DNA of 64,000 nt from Gordonia sp. (in: high G+C Gram-positive bacteria) (GTDB lineage Bacteria; Actinomycetota; Actinomycetes; Mycobacteriales; Mycobacteriaceae), in contig NZ_JAAYXO010000115.1 of NCBI RefSeq assembly GCF_012515855.1, positions 1 to 64,000 on the forward strand, read 5' to 3'. This document shows, piece after piece, positions 56,837-64,000 of this stretch. Positions within the stretch are counted from its first letter, which is position 1, and the number at the start of each line of letters is the position of its first letter. A program made the position numbers and the translations under genes. The notes under the pieces are model-generated. The model searched no databases. It saw only the letters and a list, made by a program, of their open reading frames with translations, and was not told where the DNA came from.

Positions 56837-57228
56837 ATGGACACGCACGCAGTCATCCGAATGACCACCTCGGTGGTCGCGGCTGCACTCGTGGTGGGCG
56901 GGGCCACCGCGTGCGACGGCGACACCGGCACAGCGACCACCGGCAGTTGACGCTGAGTCCGAACGGCACCGCCACCGTGGTTCTGGCGGACGGGGCCGCC
57001 AACGTCGAGGACTGGCCTGCGACGTGGGCCGCGGCGGGCGATGGCATCGAGGTGACGCTGGCGACGATGACGAACCGGTACGGACCGCCGTTGGGATACT
57101 TCGTCGGCGAATCGTGGAACGCCCTGCTGGCGCCGTCGGCCGAAGACGGCGTCACCGTGCTGCACATGCTCGACTTCGGTGACTGGTGCTCGGCCAGATT
57201 CGGCCCGTCGAGGACCTGCGGGGCCTGA
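56837..57228 (+). pseudogene. Frameshifted lipoprotein remnant
   Basis: From ATG 56837 the frame gives a lipoprotein-like start (MTTSVVAAALVVGGATACDG with a G-A-T-A-C lipobox) but meets TGA at 56948. The sequence continues in another frame with well-formed codons to 57228: LTLSPNGTATVVLADGAANVEDW, PATWAAAGDGIEVTLATMTN, YFVGESWNALL, ending in DWCSARFGPSRTCGA. The two parts read like one small secreted protein broken by a frameshift or short deletion near 56940, where the expected strand linking signal and mature region is missing. It breaks the tad operon between tadC and the pilin gene. A sequencing error would give the same picture. Confidence 0.6.
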
Positions 57229-57331
57229 GCCGCGACACGCCGATGCGTTGCTTGTGGAACCGAAACGACCGCCGCTGCGTCTAAAGGAGTGCAAGCACCT
57301 GCGGGTGGAGGATCGGATTTCGGGGGAAGTC

Positions 57332-57553
57332 ATGGTTATCGGAGGGGTGATCGCACAGCGGTGTCGAGAGATCGGTGATCTCACGATGCGGCTGGTGAGC
57401 GACGAAGAAGGAATGAGCACGGCCGAATACGCGATCGGCACGATTGCAGCCGCCGCCTTCGGTGCGCTGCTGTACACGGTGGTGACCGGTGACTCGGTGA
57501 TGACTGCCCTTACCGGGATCATCGGCCGGGCGCTCAACACGACGACGGGATGA
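57332..57553 (+). CDS. Flp-type pilin (DUF4244-like)
   Basis: A 73-residue pilin subunit. The prepilin-peptidase-like site is DEEG-MSTAEYA: glycine at -1, Glu at +5 and Tyr at +6, as in Flp pilins (G-x4-E-Y). The hydrophobic stretch AIGTIAAAAFGALLYTVV follows. Thus a 28-residue leader precedes a 45-residue mature pilin. GGGGGAAG lies a few bases before the ATG at 57332. Corresponds to Rv3656c. The prepilin peptidase needed is not in this window. Confidence 0.88.
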   Translation: MVIGGVIAQRCREIGDLTMRLVSDEEGMSTAEYAIGTIAAAAFGALLYTVVTGDSVMTALTGIIGRALNTTTG

Positions 57554-57556
57554 GCG

Positions 57557-57970
57557 GTGGCGGGCCGAGTCGTCGTGCGGTGGCGGCTGCTGCTGCGCGA
57601 CGACACCGGGATGGTCTCGGTGGAGGCGGCTTACGCGATGGCGGCAATCGCCGCCTTTTTGTTGATCGGGGTCGGCGGGGTGGCGGGGGTCGCCGCGCAG
57701 ATCCAGTGCACGGATGCGGCGCGCGAAGTCGCCAGGCTCACGGCAGCGGGCGACGAGTCGGCGCGGCGGGTGGGGGCGGCCGTCGCGCCGAGCGGGGCGG
57801 AGATCGAGGTGGGCGGTGAGGGCGACGAAGTGGTCGTGGAGGTGTCGGCGGGGGTGCCGCTCCTCCCGATGCTCACGGTGTCGGCGCGGGCGGTCGCAGC
57901 GCGGGAGCCGACCGCAGGGGAGTCGACGGCAGGGGAGTCGACGGCAGGGGAGTCGACGGCAGGGGACTGA
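57557..57970 (+). CDS. TadE-family pseudopilin with repetitive C-terminus
   Basis: A 137-residue TadE-like protein: a basic N-terminus, then the TadE core GMVSVEAAYAMAAIAAFLLIGVGGVAGVAAQIQ with the Glu typical of pilin-like helices, then a strand-rich region. The last 16 residues are a tandem repeat (E-S-T-A-G) coded by a 15-bp repeat. GTG at 57557 is four bases after the pilin stop (TGA). Corresponds to Rv3655c. The repetitive tail is not part of the usual family. Confidence 0.82.
   Translation: MAGRVVVRWRLLLRDDTGMVSVEAAYAMAAIAAFLLIGVGGVAGVAAQIQCTDAAREVARLTAAGDESARRVGAAVAPSGAEIEVGGEGDEVVVEVSAGVPLLPMLTVSARAVAAREPTAGESTAGESTAGESTAGD
57916..57966 (+). repeat. 15-bp tandem repeat at the tadE 3' end
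   Basis: AGGGGAGTCGACGGC is repeated perfectly three times (57916-57930, 57931-57945, 57946-57960) with a partial fourth copy AGGGGA at 57961-57966 (the next base, C, still matches none of the unit). The unit is five codons, so copy-number change keeps the frame. It lies exactly at the junction with the next gene. Confidence 0.92.
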
Positions 57971-58313
57971 CGAGGGGTTCTCGACCATTGCGGGCGCTGC
58001 GGTGATCGCCGGGCTGGCGGTCCTGCTGGTGGCGATGCTGTATGTCGGGGCGGCGGTGGTGGCGCGTCATCGGGCGCAGTCGGCGGCCGATCTGGTGGCG
58101 TTGGCGGGGGCGTCGGCGCAGTTGACGGGGGAGGGCGAGGCGTGTGCGGAGGCACGACTGCTGGCGGCGAAGCAGGAGGGAGCGCCGCGGGTGGTGCGTT
58201 GCACCGTGGACGGTGATGATGTGCAGGTTCGGGTCGCGGTGTCGGTGCGGTTGGGTCGGTTCGGGGTGCGGGAGGCGACGGCGGTCGCTCGGGCGGGGCC
58301 GGTGGAGTCGTAG
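57963..58313 (+). CDS. TadE-like (Rv3654c-type) pseudopilin, start codon not found
   Basis: About 116 residues from the repeat junction: DEGFSTIAGAAVIAGLAVLLVAMLYVGAAVVARHRAQSAADLVALAG, a Rv3654c/helicase-TadE-type pilin-like segment, then a pair of cysteines (EGEACAEA, VVRCTVDG) and strands. There is no ATG, GTG or TTG in this frame between the tadE repeat and the conserved helix: the codon where a start is expected is GGG (57963), next ACT GAC GAG. The frame lies +1 relative to tadE. It could be read by frameshifting from tadE, or the start was lost. Coordinates begin at the junction for convenience. Confidence 0.55.
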   Translation, partial: GTDEGFSTIAGAAVIAGLAVLLVAMLYVGAAVVARHRAQSAADLVALAGASAQLTGEGEACAEARLLAAKQEGAPRVVRCTVDGDDVQVRVAVSVRLGRFGVREATAVARAGPVES

Positions 58314-58361
58314 GTCTGGGGGGGCGAGTGTGGCGGCAGGAAGGGCGTGGCGGTAGGCCGG

Positions 58362-60674
58362 TCAGTCGTGGAGGCGGCTGATGAGGCGGAGCAGGGTGAT
58401 GGCGTGCTTCTTGTCGAGGGGTTCGTTGCCGTTGCCGCACTTGGGCGACTGCACGCACGACGGGCAGCCCGAGGCGCAACCGCACGAGGAGACGGCCACT
58501 TCGGTCGCGTCGATCCAGTCGGTGAAGGCTTCGAAGCCGCGGTCGGCGAAGCCTGCGCCGCCGGGGTAGCCGTCGTAGACGAAGACGGTCGGCAGGCCTG
58601 TGCCGGGGTGCATGGCGGTTGAGAGGCCGCCGATGTCCCAGCGGTCGCAGGTCGCGACCAGTCCGAGCATGCCGATGGCGGCGTGTTCGGCCGCATGGAG
58701 GGCACCGGGGAACTTGTCGAGGGCGATGCCCGCGTCGATCATCGCCTCGGGGGTGAGGGTGTACATCACTGCGCGGGTAGCGAGTCGGTGCTCGGGGAGG
58801 TCGAGGGGGACCTGATCGAGGATCTCCCCGCTGAGCGATTTCCGGAGGAAGCCGACCACCTGATCGGTGACCTCGACGGACACGCTCGCGACCGTGAGCG
58901 GGCCGTACTTGCGTTGCTCATGGGTGTCAACGATGACGACGTCGCTGACCTCGCGCGCCGACGTGGTCCAGTCCGGTTCCTCCGGATGGGCGAGGGCGAG
59001 GCCGTCGTCGAGGTCGAGCTCGTCGACCACGAAGCTCTCACCCTGGTGCAGGTAGACCGCGCCCGGGTAGACGGAGGTCATTGCGCGGGCGGTGTCGACG
59101 GTGCCGAGCAGGCGCGAGGAGGTGGCGTCGACGATCAAGACCTGACCGCCGATGCCGCCGCGGATGTCGATGTCGCCGTGGGGGTCGAGTCCGGCGGCCG
59201 CGTACCAGCCCGCCTTGCGGCGCTTGAGCTTTCCCTCGGCGGTCAGCTGGGCCACCACCTCCTCGGCGGCGAAGGCTGCGACCTCGCTGTCGGTGAGCGG
59301 GAACTCGGCGGCCGCGCAGAGCATGTGTGGCCCGAGGACGAACGGATTCGTCGGGTCGGTGACGGTCGCCTCCACCGAGCGCTTCAGCAGGGCATCGGGA
59401 TGGTGCACGAGATAGGTGTCGAGGGGATCGTCGCGCGCGATCATCACGACGATCGAGCCCTCGCCACGTCGACCGGCTCGGCCGGCCTGTTGCCAGAACG
59501 ACGCCACGGTGCCGGGATATCCGGCGACCACCACCGCGTCGAGCCCGGAGATGTCGACGCCGAGCTCGAGGGCGTTGGTGGTTGCGACGCCGAGCAGTGT
59601 GCCGTCGGAGATGGCCTTCTCGAGTCGGCGACGGTCGTCGGCCAGATAGCCTGCCCGGTAGGCGGCCACCCTGTCGACCAGGTCCGGAGCGGACTCGGCG
59701 AGGATCTGCTTCGCTCGGACGGCAGTGACTTCGACGCCGCGGCGGCTGCGGACGAAGCACAGGGTCCGGGCGCCTTCGATGACGAAGTCAGCGAGCAGGC
59801 GGGCCGCCTCCGATCCCGCGGATCGGCGCACGGGCGCCTCGTTCTCGCCCACCACCTCGTCCAGGAAACCCGGCTCCCACATGGCGACCGTCCGCTCGCC
59901 GTGCGGCGAGGCGTCTTCGGTCACCGCGACCACGTCCTCGCCGATCAGCCGCGACAGGGCCTGGGCCGGATTCGAGACGGTCGCACTCGCACCGATCACC
60001 ACCGGGTCGGCACCGTACTTGCGGGCGATGCGGAGGGTCCGCTGCAGCACCAGCGCGGTGTGCGAACCGAAGACGCCGCGGTAGTGATGACATTCGTCGA
60101 CGACGATGTACCGCAGCTTGGCGAAGAAGGCGCGCCAGCGGGGGTGGGTCGAGGTGATGCCCAACTGCAGCATGTCGGGGTTGGTGAAGATCCACCGCGA
60201 GTGCATCCGCGCCCACTGGCGCAACTCCGAGTCGGTGTCGCCGTCGTACGACGACGGCTGCAGGTGCGCGAACTCGGGGATGCCGGCGATCAGCTGAGCC
60301 ACCGACCGCAGCTGGTCGGTCCCGAGCGCTTTGGTGGGGGAGAGATAGAGCGCCGTCGCGTTCGGGTCGGAGGCGAACGTCGTGAGCACCGGAAGCTGGT
60401 AGGCGAGCGACTTGCCCGACGCGGTACCGGTGCAGATGCACACATGGGTGCCCTCGGCGGCGAGCGTCGCGGCCTCGGCCTGATGGCGCCACGGCTGCCG
60501 CAGCCCGCGCTCGGCGAACGCGTCGCGGACCGCGGGGTGGACCCACTCGGGCCAGGCGGCGAACTCGGCAGAACGGGACTCGATCACCGACAAGTGAGTC
60601 AGCGGGCTGGCCTCCTCGCCGATGCCGGCGAGCGTGCGACTGATCAGCTCGCTCCCGTAGCTGGGTTGCCCCAT
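58362..60674 (-). CDS. DEAD/DEAH-box helicase with C-terminal zinc-binding (DUF1998) domain
   Basis: A 770-residue superfamily 2 helicase. Walker A CTGTASGKSLAYQLPVL, motif II VDECHHYRG, motif III GASATVSN, motif V TTNALELGVDISGLD and motif VI QQAGRAGRRGEG. The C-terminal region has a zinc-binding cluster CGCASGCPSCVQSPKCGNGN. This is the architecture of MrfA, a DNA repair helicase for mitomycin-type damage in Bacillus; in mycobacteria it is Rv3649. It is transcribed opposite the tad genes, with stops 48 bases apart. Confidence 0.95.
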   Translation of the reverse strand: MGQPSYGSELISRTLAGIGEEASPLTHLSVIESRSAEFAAWPEWVHPAVRDAFAERGLRQPWRHQAEAATLAAEGTHVCICTGTASGKSLAYQLPVLTTFASDPNATALYLSPTKALGTDQLRSVAQLIAGIPEFAHLQPSSYDGDTDSELRQWARMHSRWIFTNPDMLQLGITSTHPRWRAFFAKLRYIVVDECHHYRGVFGSHTALVLQRTLRIARKYGADPVVIGASATVSNPAQALSRLIGEDVVAVTEDASPHGERTVAMWEPGFLDEVVGENEAPVRRSAGSEAARLLADFVIEGARTLCFVRSRRGVEVTAVRAKQILAESAPDLVDRVAAYRAGYLADDRRRLEKAISDGTLLGVATTNALELGVDISGLDAVVVAGYPGTVASFWQQAGRAGRRGEGSIVVMIARDDPLDTYLVHHPDALLKRSVEATVTDPTNPFVLGPHMLCAAAEFPLTDSEVAAFAAEEVVAQLTAEGKLKRRKAGWYAAAGLDPHGDIDIRGGIGGQVLIVDATSSRLLGTVDTARAMTSVYPGAVYLHQGESFVVDELDLDDGLALAHPEEPDWTTSAREVSDVVIVDTHEQRKYGPLTVASVSVEVTDQVVGFLRKSLSGEILDQVPLDLPEHRLATRAVMYTLTPEAMIDAGIALDKFPGALHAAEHAAIGMLGLVATCDRWDIGGLSTAMHPGTGLPTVFVYDGYPGGAGFADRGFEAFTDWIDATEVAVSSCGCASGCPSCVQSPKCGNGNEPLDKKHAITLLRLISRLHD

Positions 60675-60975
60675 GGTGTTCTGCGCCCCAACTGTGCCTC
60701 GTGGTCGACCTCGAAACTCCGATAGTACGCAGGGACTTTCTGCTCAAAACGGCACGTCGAGCGAAAACTTCCGCACAGGGGTGTCTTTGCGGGCCGGAAC
60801 GTGCTTAGCTTGATGTGGCCGCACGCTCCACCTCGGTGGAGTGGAAGAGCGGCCGGTGTACTGCAGTTAGTTTCATCGCCACCCGGCGAGGCTCGTTGAA
60901 GTACGGCGGTCGAACAGGCCACCGCCGCGGCTCCGCCGCGCCGGGTATGCAATGCAATGTAAAGGAATGCAGTAA
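60675..60975 (+). other. Gene-free region between the helicase and cspA
   Basis: About 300 bases without a gene. It holds the divergent promoters of the helicase and cspA. A perfect hairpin CTCCACC/GGTGGAG lies at 60826-60841. GCAATGCAATG is a short direct repeat just before the cspA ribosome site (AAAGGA). If transcription starts well upstream, the cspA leader is long and structured, as in temperature-sensing cold-shock mRNAs; this is inferred. No small ORF with coding character was seen. Confidence 0.5.
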
Positions 60976-61179
60976 ATGGCACAGGGAACTGTGAAGTGGT
61001 TCAACGCGGAGAAGGGCTTCGGATTCATCGCGCCTGACGACGGCGACGCCGATGTTTTCGTCCACTACTCCGAGATCCAGGGCAACGGCTTCCGCACCCT
61101 GGAAGAGGACCAGCGCGTGGAGTTCGAGGTCGGTCAGGGCACCAAGGGCCCGCAGGCCACCGGCGTCAGCGCTATCTAA
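60976..61179 (+). CDS. cspA: Cold-shock protein CspA
   Basis: A 67-residue OB-fold nucleic-acid-binding protein. RNP1-like [15 protein letters not shown] and RNP2-like VFVHYSEI are intact, with the aromatic residues that stack on RNA bases. It matches the usual length. AAAGGA precedes the ATG. Cytosolic RNA chaperone. Corresponds to Rv3648c. A strong terminator follows at 61218. Confidence 0.97.
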   Translation: MAQGTVKWFNAEKGFGFIAPDDGDADVFVHYSEIQGNGFRTLEEDQRVEFEVGQGTKGPQATGVSAI

Positions 61180-61217
61180 GTCTCCACAGAGCCCTGCCGG
61201 GCTCCACCAAGACTTCT

Positions 61218-61263
61218 CCGAACTCCCGGACCGCAGTCGCGGACCGGGAGTTCGGTCTTTTGT
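61218..61263 (+). terminator. Terminator after cspA
   Basis: CCGAACTCCCGG (61218-61229) pairs perfectly with CCGGGAGTTCGG (61244-61255), followed by TCTTTTGTC. A weaker GAGCCC/GGGCTC hairpin lies just before it. Confidence 0.93.
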
Positions 61264-61331
61264 CGGGGCCGGAGGCCCCCGGTCGCGGCGGTAGAAACCG
61301 AACTGTCACATTGGGGTCGTAGGATATCGGT

Positions 61332-61907
61332 GTGAGTCAGATGTCGCTTTTCTCTGCGGAGATCGAGGATCCTGCCATCGCAGACTTCGCCGGACTGCTT
61401 GCGGCACAAGGACAATCAGTGCACACCAGCTGGGGAGCCCGGGTGTCGGTAGTGGTGGCCGACCAATGGCGCGCGGAGGAGATCTGCGAAGAGATCCGCG
61501 GCGCAGGTCTCGAGGCGGAGATCGTGGTGTCCGAGGAAGGTCATCCGATCGCACGCACGGAAGCCAACCCCCGCATCACCGCGCTGCACCGCGCATGGAC
61601 GACGGGGGCCGTCAAGTCGGTCCCCGAGGGATGGACCCCCACGCCCCACGCGCTACGCCTGTGGACGCTGGCCGGCGGTCGCGCCGACGGCGCCCACTAT
61701 GTTCTCGGACTTGATCCGACCGCCCCGGACACCCATGCCGCGTTGTCGACCGCGCTGATGCGGATCGGGATCGCCCCCACCCTCGTCGGCACCCGGGGGA
61801 CGCATCCGGGCCTGCGGGTCTCGAGCCGCAAGCGCATCACCCGATTGGCCGAAACCGTCGGGATCGCGCCCGACGGCGCACCCGCGGGCGATTGGCCGAG
61901 CGGCTGA
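61332..61907 (+). CDS. Conserved actinobacterial hypothetical (Rv3647c-like)
   Basis: A 191-residue protein with no recognised domain. The C-terminal half is the most distinctive: RLWTLAGGRADGAHYVLGLDP, LMRIGIAPTLVGTRGTHPGLRVSSRKRI. The N-terminus is MSQMSLFSAEIEDPA. GTG start. No membrane segment, and a basic C-terminus. It lies between cspA and topA as in M. tuberculosis (Rv3647c), so the gene is conserved and probably nucleic-acid-related, but this is guesswork by location. Confidence 0.8.
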   Translation: MSQMSLFSAEIEDPAIADFAGLLAAQGQSVHTSWGARVSVVVADQWRAEEICEEIRGAGLEAEIVVSEEGHPIARTEANPRITALHRAWTTGAVKSVPEGWTPTPHALRLWTLAGGRADGAHYVLGLDPTAPDTHAALSTALMRIGIAPTLVGTRGTHPGLRVSSRKRITRLAETVGIAPDGAPAGDWPSG

Positions 61908-61927
61908 GCGCCGCCGCGGGGCGTTTT
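61908..61927 (+). terminator. Terminator before topA
   Basis: GCGCC and GGGGCG form a short stem around GCCGC, followed by GTTTTT (ending near 61927). It ends the Rv3647c-like gene. Confidence 0.6.
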
Positions 61928-62010
61928 TAACCTGTTCGACCTACGGGATTTTTTCAGTGGCGTGGGTCATACGTCCCGTTGCACAATCCGAGGTGACGTG
62001 CAGAACACAC

Positions 62011-62020
62011 GTTATATAAG
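62011..62020 (+). promoter_or_regulatory. AT-rich -10-like element before topA
   Basis: GTTATATAAG at 62011-62020 is the only AT-rich block before topA and contains TATAAG and TTATAT. A transcription start about 30-40 bases before the GTG at 62064 would follow. No clear -35. Confidence 0.4.
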
Positions 62021-62063
62021 GTACAACGGCATCGAGCAGCAATTCTTCGACTGAAGGGCACCC

Positions 62064-64000
62064 GTGGCCGCCACCGACAACGCATCACCCGCCGTCCGGC
62101 GTCTCGTCATCGTGGAGTCGCCGACCAAAGCCCGCAAGATCGCGGGCTACCTCGGCGCCAACTACGTGGTCGAATCGTCCCGCGGACACATCCGCGACCT
62201 GCCACGCGGTGCTGCGGACGTGCCCGCCAAGTACAAGGGACAGCCGTGGGCGCGGCTCGGTGTGAACGTCGACGAGAACTTCGAACCGCTGTACGTGGTG
62301 TCCGCGGACAAGAAGTCCACGGTGACCGAACTCAAGTCGCTGATGCGCGACGTCGACGAGCTCTATCTCGCAACGGACGGTGACCGCGAGGGGGAGGCCA
62401 TCGCGTGGCATCTCCTCGAGACGCTGAAGCCGAAGATCCCGGTCAAGCGGATGGTCTTCCACGAGATCACCGAATCGGCCATTCGCGCCGCCGCCGAGAA
62501 CCCGCGCGAGCTCGACATGCCGATGGTCGACGCGCAGGAGACCCGGCGCATCCTCGATCGCCTCTACGGCTACGAGGTCTCGCCGGTCCTGTGGAAGAAG
62601 GTCATGCCGAAGTTGTCGGCGGGCCGTGTCCAGTCGGTGGCCACCCGCATCATCGTGCAGCGCGAGCGGGAACGCATGGCGTTCGTCTCCGCCGAGTATT
62701 GGGACATCGCGGCCACGCTCGACGCCGGTGCGTCGGCGACCCCGCGCACGTTCGCCTCGCGTCTGGTGAGCATCGGCGACGACCGCGTCGCCACCGGCCG
62801 CGACTTCGCGCAGGACGGTTCGCTCAAGAAGGCCGCCGGAGTCACCGTTCTCGACCGGGCGCGCGCCACCGCGCTGGCGGCGGGCCTCGACGGCGCCGCG
62901 CTGACGGTGACGTCGGTGGAGGAGAAGCCCTACACCCGGCGCCCGTACGCGCCGTTCATGACCTCGACCCTCCAGCAGGAGGCCGGCCGCAAGCTGCGCT
63001 TCTCGTCCGACCGCACCATGCGCATCGCGCAGGGGCTGTACGAGAACGGCTACATCACCTACATGCGTACCGACTCGACCACGCTGAGCGAGTCAGCCAT
63101 CACCGCGGCGCGCAACCAGGCGCGGCAGCTGTACGGCGACGACTACGTTCACCCGACGCCGCGCCAGTACACCCGCAAGGTCAAGAACGCGCAGGAGGCG
63201 CACGAGGCGATCCGGCCGTCGGGCGAGACCTTCCGGACCCCCGGCGAGGTGGCCTCGGCGCTCAACTCCGACGAGTTCCGCCTCTACGAGCTGATCTGGC
63301 AGCGCACCGTCGCCTCGCAGATGGCGGACGCGCGCGGTACCACCATGAGTCTGCGCATCGGCGGTCGTGCCTCGTCGGGCGAAGAGGTCACCTTCGCGTC
63401 GTCGGGCCGCACCATCACCTTCCCCGGCTTCCTGTCGGCGTACGTGGAGACGGTCGACGCCCTCGCGGGCGGTCAGGCCGACGACGCTGAGACCCGCCTG
63501 CCGAACCTGGTGGAAGGCCAGGCGCTCACCGCTGCCGCGCTGACCGCCGACGGACACTCCACCAATCCGCCTGCTCGCTACACCGAAGCCTCCCTGGTCA
63601 AGACTCTCGAGGAACTCGGCATCGGTCGCCCGTCGACGTACGCCTCGATCATCGGCACCATTCAGGACCGCGGCTACGTGGTCAAGAAGGGCAGCGCGCT
63701 GGTCCCGTCGTGGATCGCGTTCGCGGTGGTCGGCCTGCTGGAGAGCTACTTCAACAGCCTCGTCGACTTCGACTTCACCGCCTCGCTCGAAGACGACCTC
63801 GACCAGATCGCGTCGGGCAACGAGGACCGTACGCGCTGGCTCACCGAGTTCTACTTCGGTGCCGACGACGCCGCCGCGGATTCCGGCGACTCCGACGCCG
63901 CCGGCGCCATGGCTCGCGCGGGCGGTCTCAAGAAGCTGGTCGGCGTGAACCTCGAGGGCATCGATGCCCGCGAGGTGAACTCGATCCGGCTCTTCGACGA
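62064..64000 (+). CDS. topA: DNA topoisomerase I (5' part)
   Basis: Type IA topoisomerase; the first 645 codons are in the window and the rest runs past 64000. The Toprim domain begins RLVIVESPTKARKIAGYL and has the acidic ATDGDREGEAIAWH. The catalytic tyrosine is Tyr333 in YITYMRTDST. The GTG at 62064 (start MAATDNASPAVRRL) is chosen as the only in-frame start close to the Toprim domain; GAAGG lies about ten bases upstream. It relaxes negatively supercoiled DNA and is essential in mycobacteria, where it is Rv3646c. Confidence 0.96.
   Translation, partial: MAATDNASPAVRRLVIVESPTKARKIAGYLGANYVVESSRGHIRDLPRGAADVPAKYKGQPWARLGVNVDENFEPLYVVSADKKSTVTELKSLMRDVDELYLATDGDREGEAIAWHLLETLKPKIPVKRMVFHEITESAIRAAAENPRELDMPMVDAQETRRILDRLYGYEVSPVLWKKVMPKLSAGRVQSVATRIIVQRERERMAFVSAEYWDIAATLDAGASATPRTFASRLVSIGDDRVATGRDFAQDGSLKKAAGVTVLDRARATALAAGLDGAALTVTSVEEKPYTRRPYAPFMTSTLQQEAGRKLRFSSDRTMRIAQGLYENGYITYMRTDSTTLSESAITAARNQARQLYGDDYVHPTPRQYTRKVKNAQEAHEAIRPSGETFRTPGEVASALNSDEFRLYELIWQRTVASQMADARGTTMSLRIGGRASSGEEVTFASSGRTITFPGFLSAYVETVDALAGGQADDAETRLPNLVEGQALTAAALTADGHSTNPPARYTEASLVKTLEELGIGRPSTYASIIGTIQDRGYVVKKGSALVPSWIAFAVVGLLESYFNSLVDFDFTASLEDDLDQIASGNEDRTRWLTEFYFGADDAAADSGDSDAAGAMARAGGLKKLVGVNLEGIDAREVNSIRLFD

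Noticed and set aside
57916..57966. 15-bp tandem repeats as a small CRISPR-like array
   Set aside because: There are no spacers between copies; it is a coding tandem repeat.

Overview
The window is about 64 kb of GC-rich chromosomal DNA, densely coding, with many GTG starts and ATGA/GTGA stop-start overlaps. Gene content and order point to the order Mycobacteriales, and Gordonia or a close relative is my best guess (inference, not proven). From memory of M. tuberculosis gene order, most of the window matches the block Rv3718c to Rv3646c in reverse: SRPBCC protein, YbaB, recR, murT/gatD, leuA, ask/asd, then ponA2, whiB4, the paired ArsA ATPases, crp, nth, the marP group, acs, ssd with the tad genes, a helicase, cspA and topA. 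No prophage, integron, insertion sequence or CRISPR array was seen.

Region by region. 1-7.2 kb: housekeeping genes (RluA-type pseudouridine synthase, YbaB, RecR, a uridine-kinase-like P-loop protein, a DUF4334 protein), the MurT/GatD lipid II amidation pair and an HSL-family esterase. 7.2-18 kb: an accessory stretch with two drug-efflux-type MFS transporters, a lipoprotein, a WYL regulator with two inverted repeats in its divergent promoter, leuA preceded by a leucine-rich leader peptide, an isopenicillin-N-synthase-like oxygenase, a soluble Cache-domain protein next to a FadR regulator, and a GT-C mannosyltransferase. 18-20.4 kb: the aspartate-pathway operon lysC-asd. 20.4-28 kb: a secreted lipase, a secreted beta-propeller-like protein, Ohr, small membrane proteins, a secreted TIM-barrel-like protein, a DUF2252 protein and tRNA-Pro(CGG).

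28-32 kb: a ferric-siderophore ABC importer with two adjacent IdeR/DtxR-like boxes at its first gene. 32-50.5 kb: the cell-envelope and redox core (metallophosphoesterase, PonA2, WhiB4, two ArsA/GET3-like ATPases, DUF4177, RidA, TetR, MBL-fold hydrolase, Crp, Nth, TlpA-like thioredoxin, CoA pyrophosphatase, MarP, EphE, a holin-like membrane protein, Acs) and a Fic-like protein whose active-site motif is degenerate. 50.5-52 kb carries two non-coding RNAs: a probable Ms1/MTS2823-type 6S-like RNA on the minus strand and a clear 6C RNA on the plus strand, flanking the Rv3661-like HAD phosphatase. 52-58.3 kb: a secreted lipase, then the Ssd/TadZ-TadA-TadB-TadC-Flp-TadE cluster with a frameshifted lipoprotein remnant in the middle and a last gene with no visible start codon. 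58.3-64 kb: an MrfA-like helicase, cspA, a conserved hypothetical, and the 5' part of topA, cut by the window end.

The most interesting points are the degenerate Fic protein, the Ms1-like RNA locus with its strong promoter, the leaderless leucine attenuator, and the start-less, repeat-linked gene at the end of the tad cluster. I found no wholly new multi-gene system.
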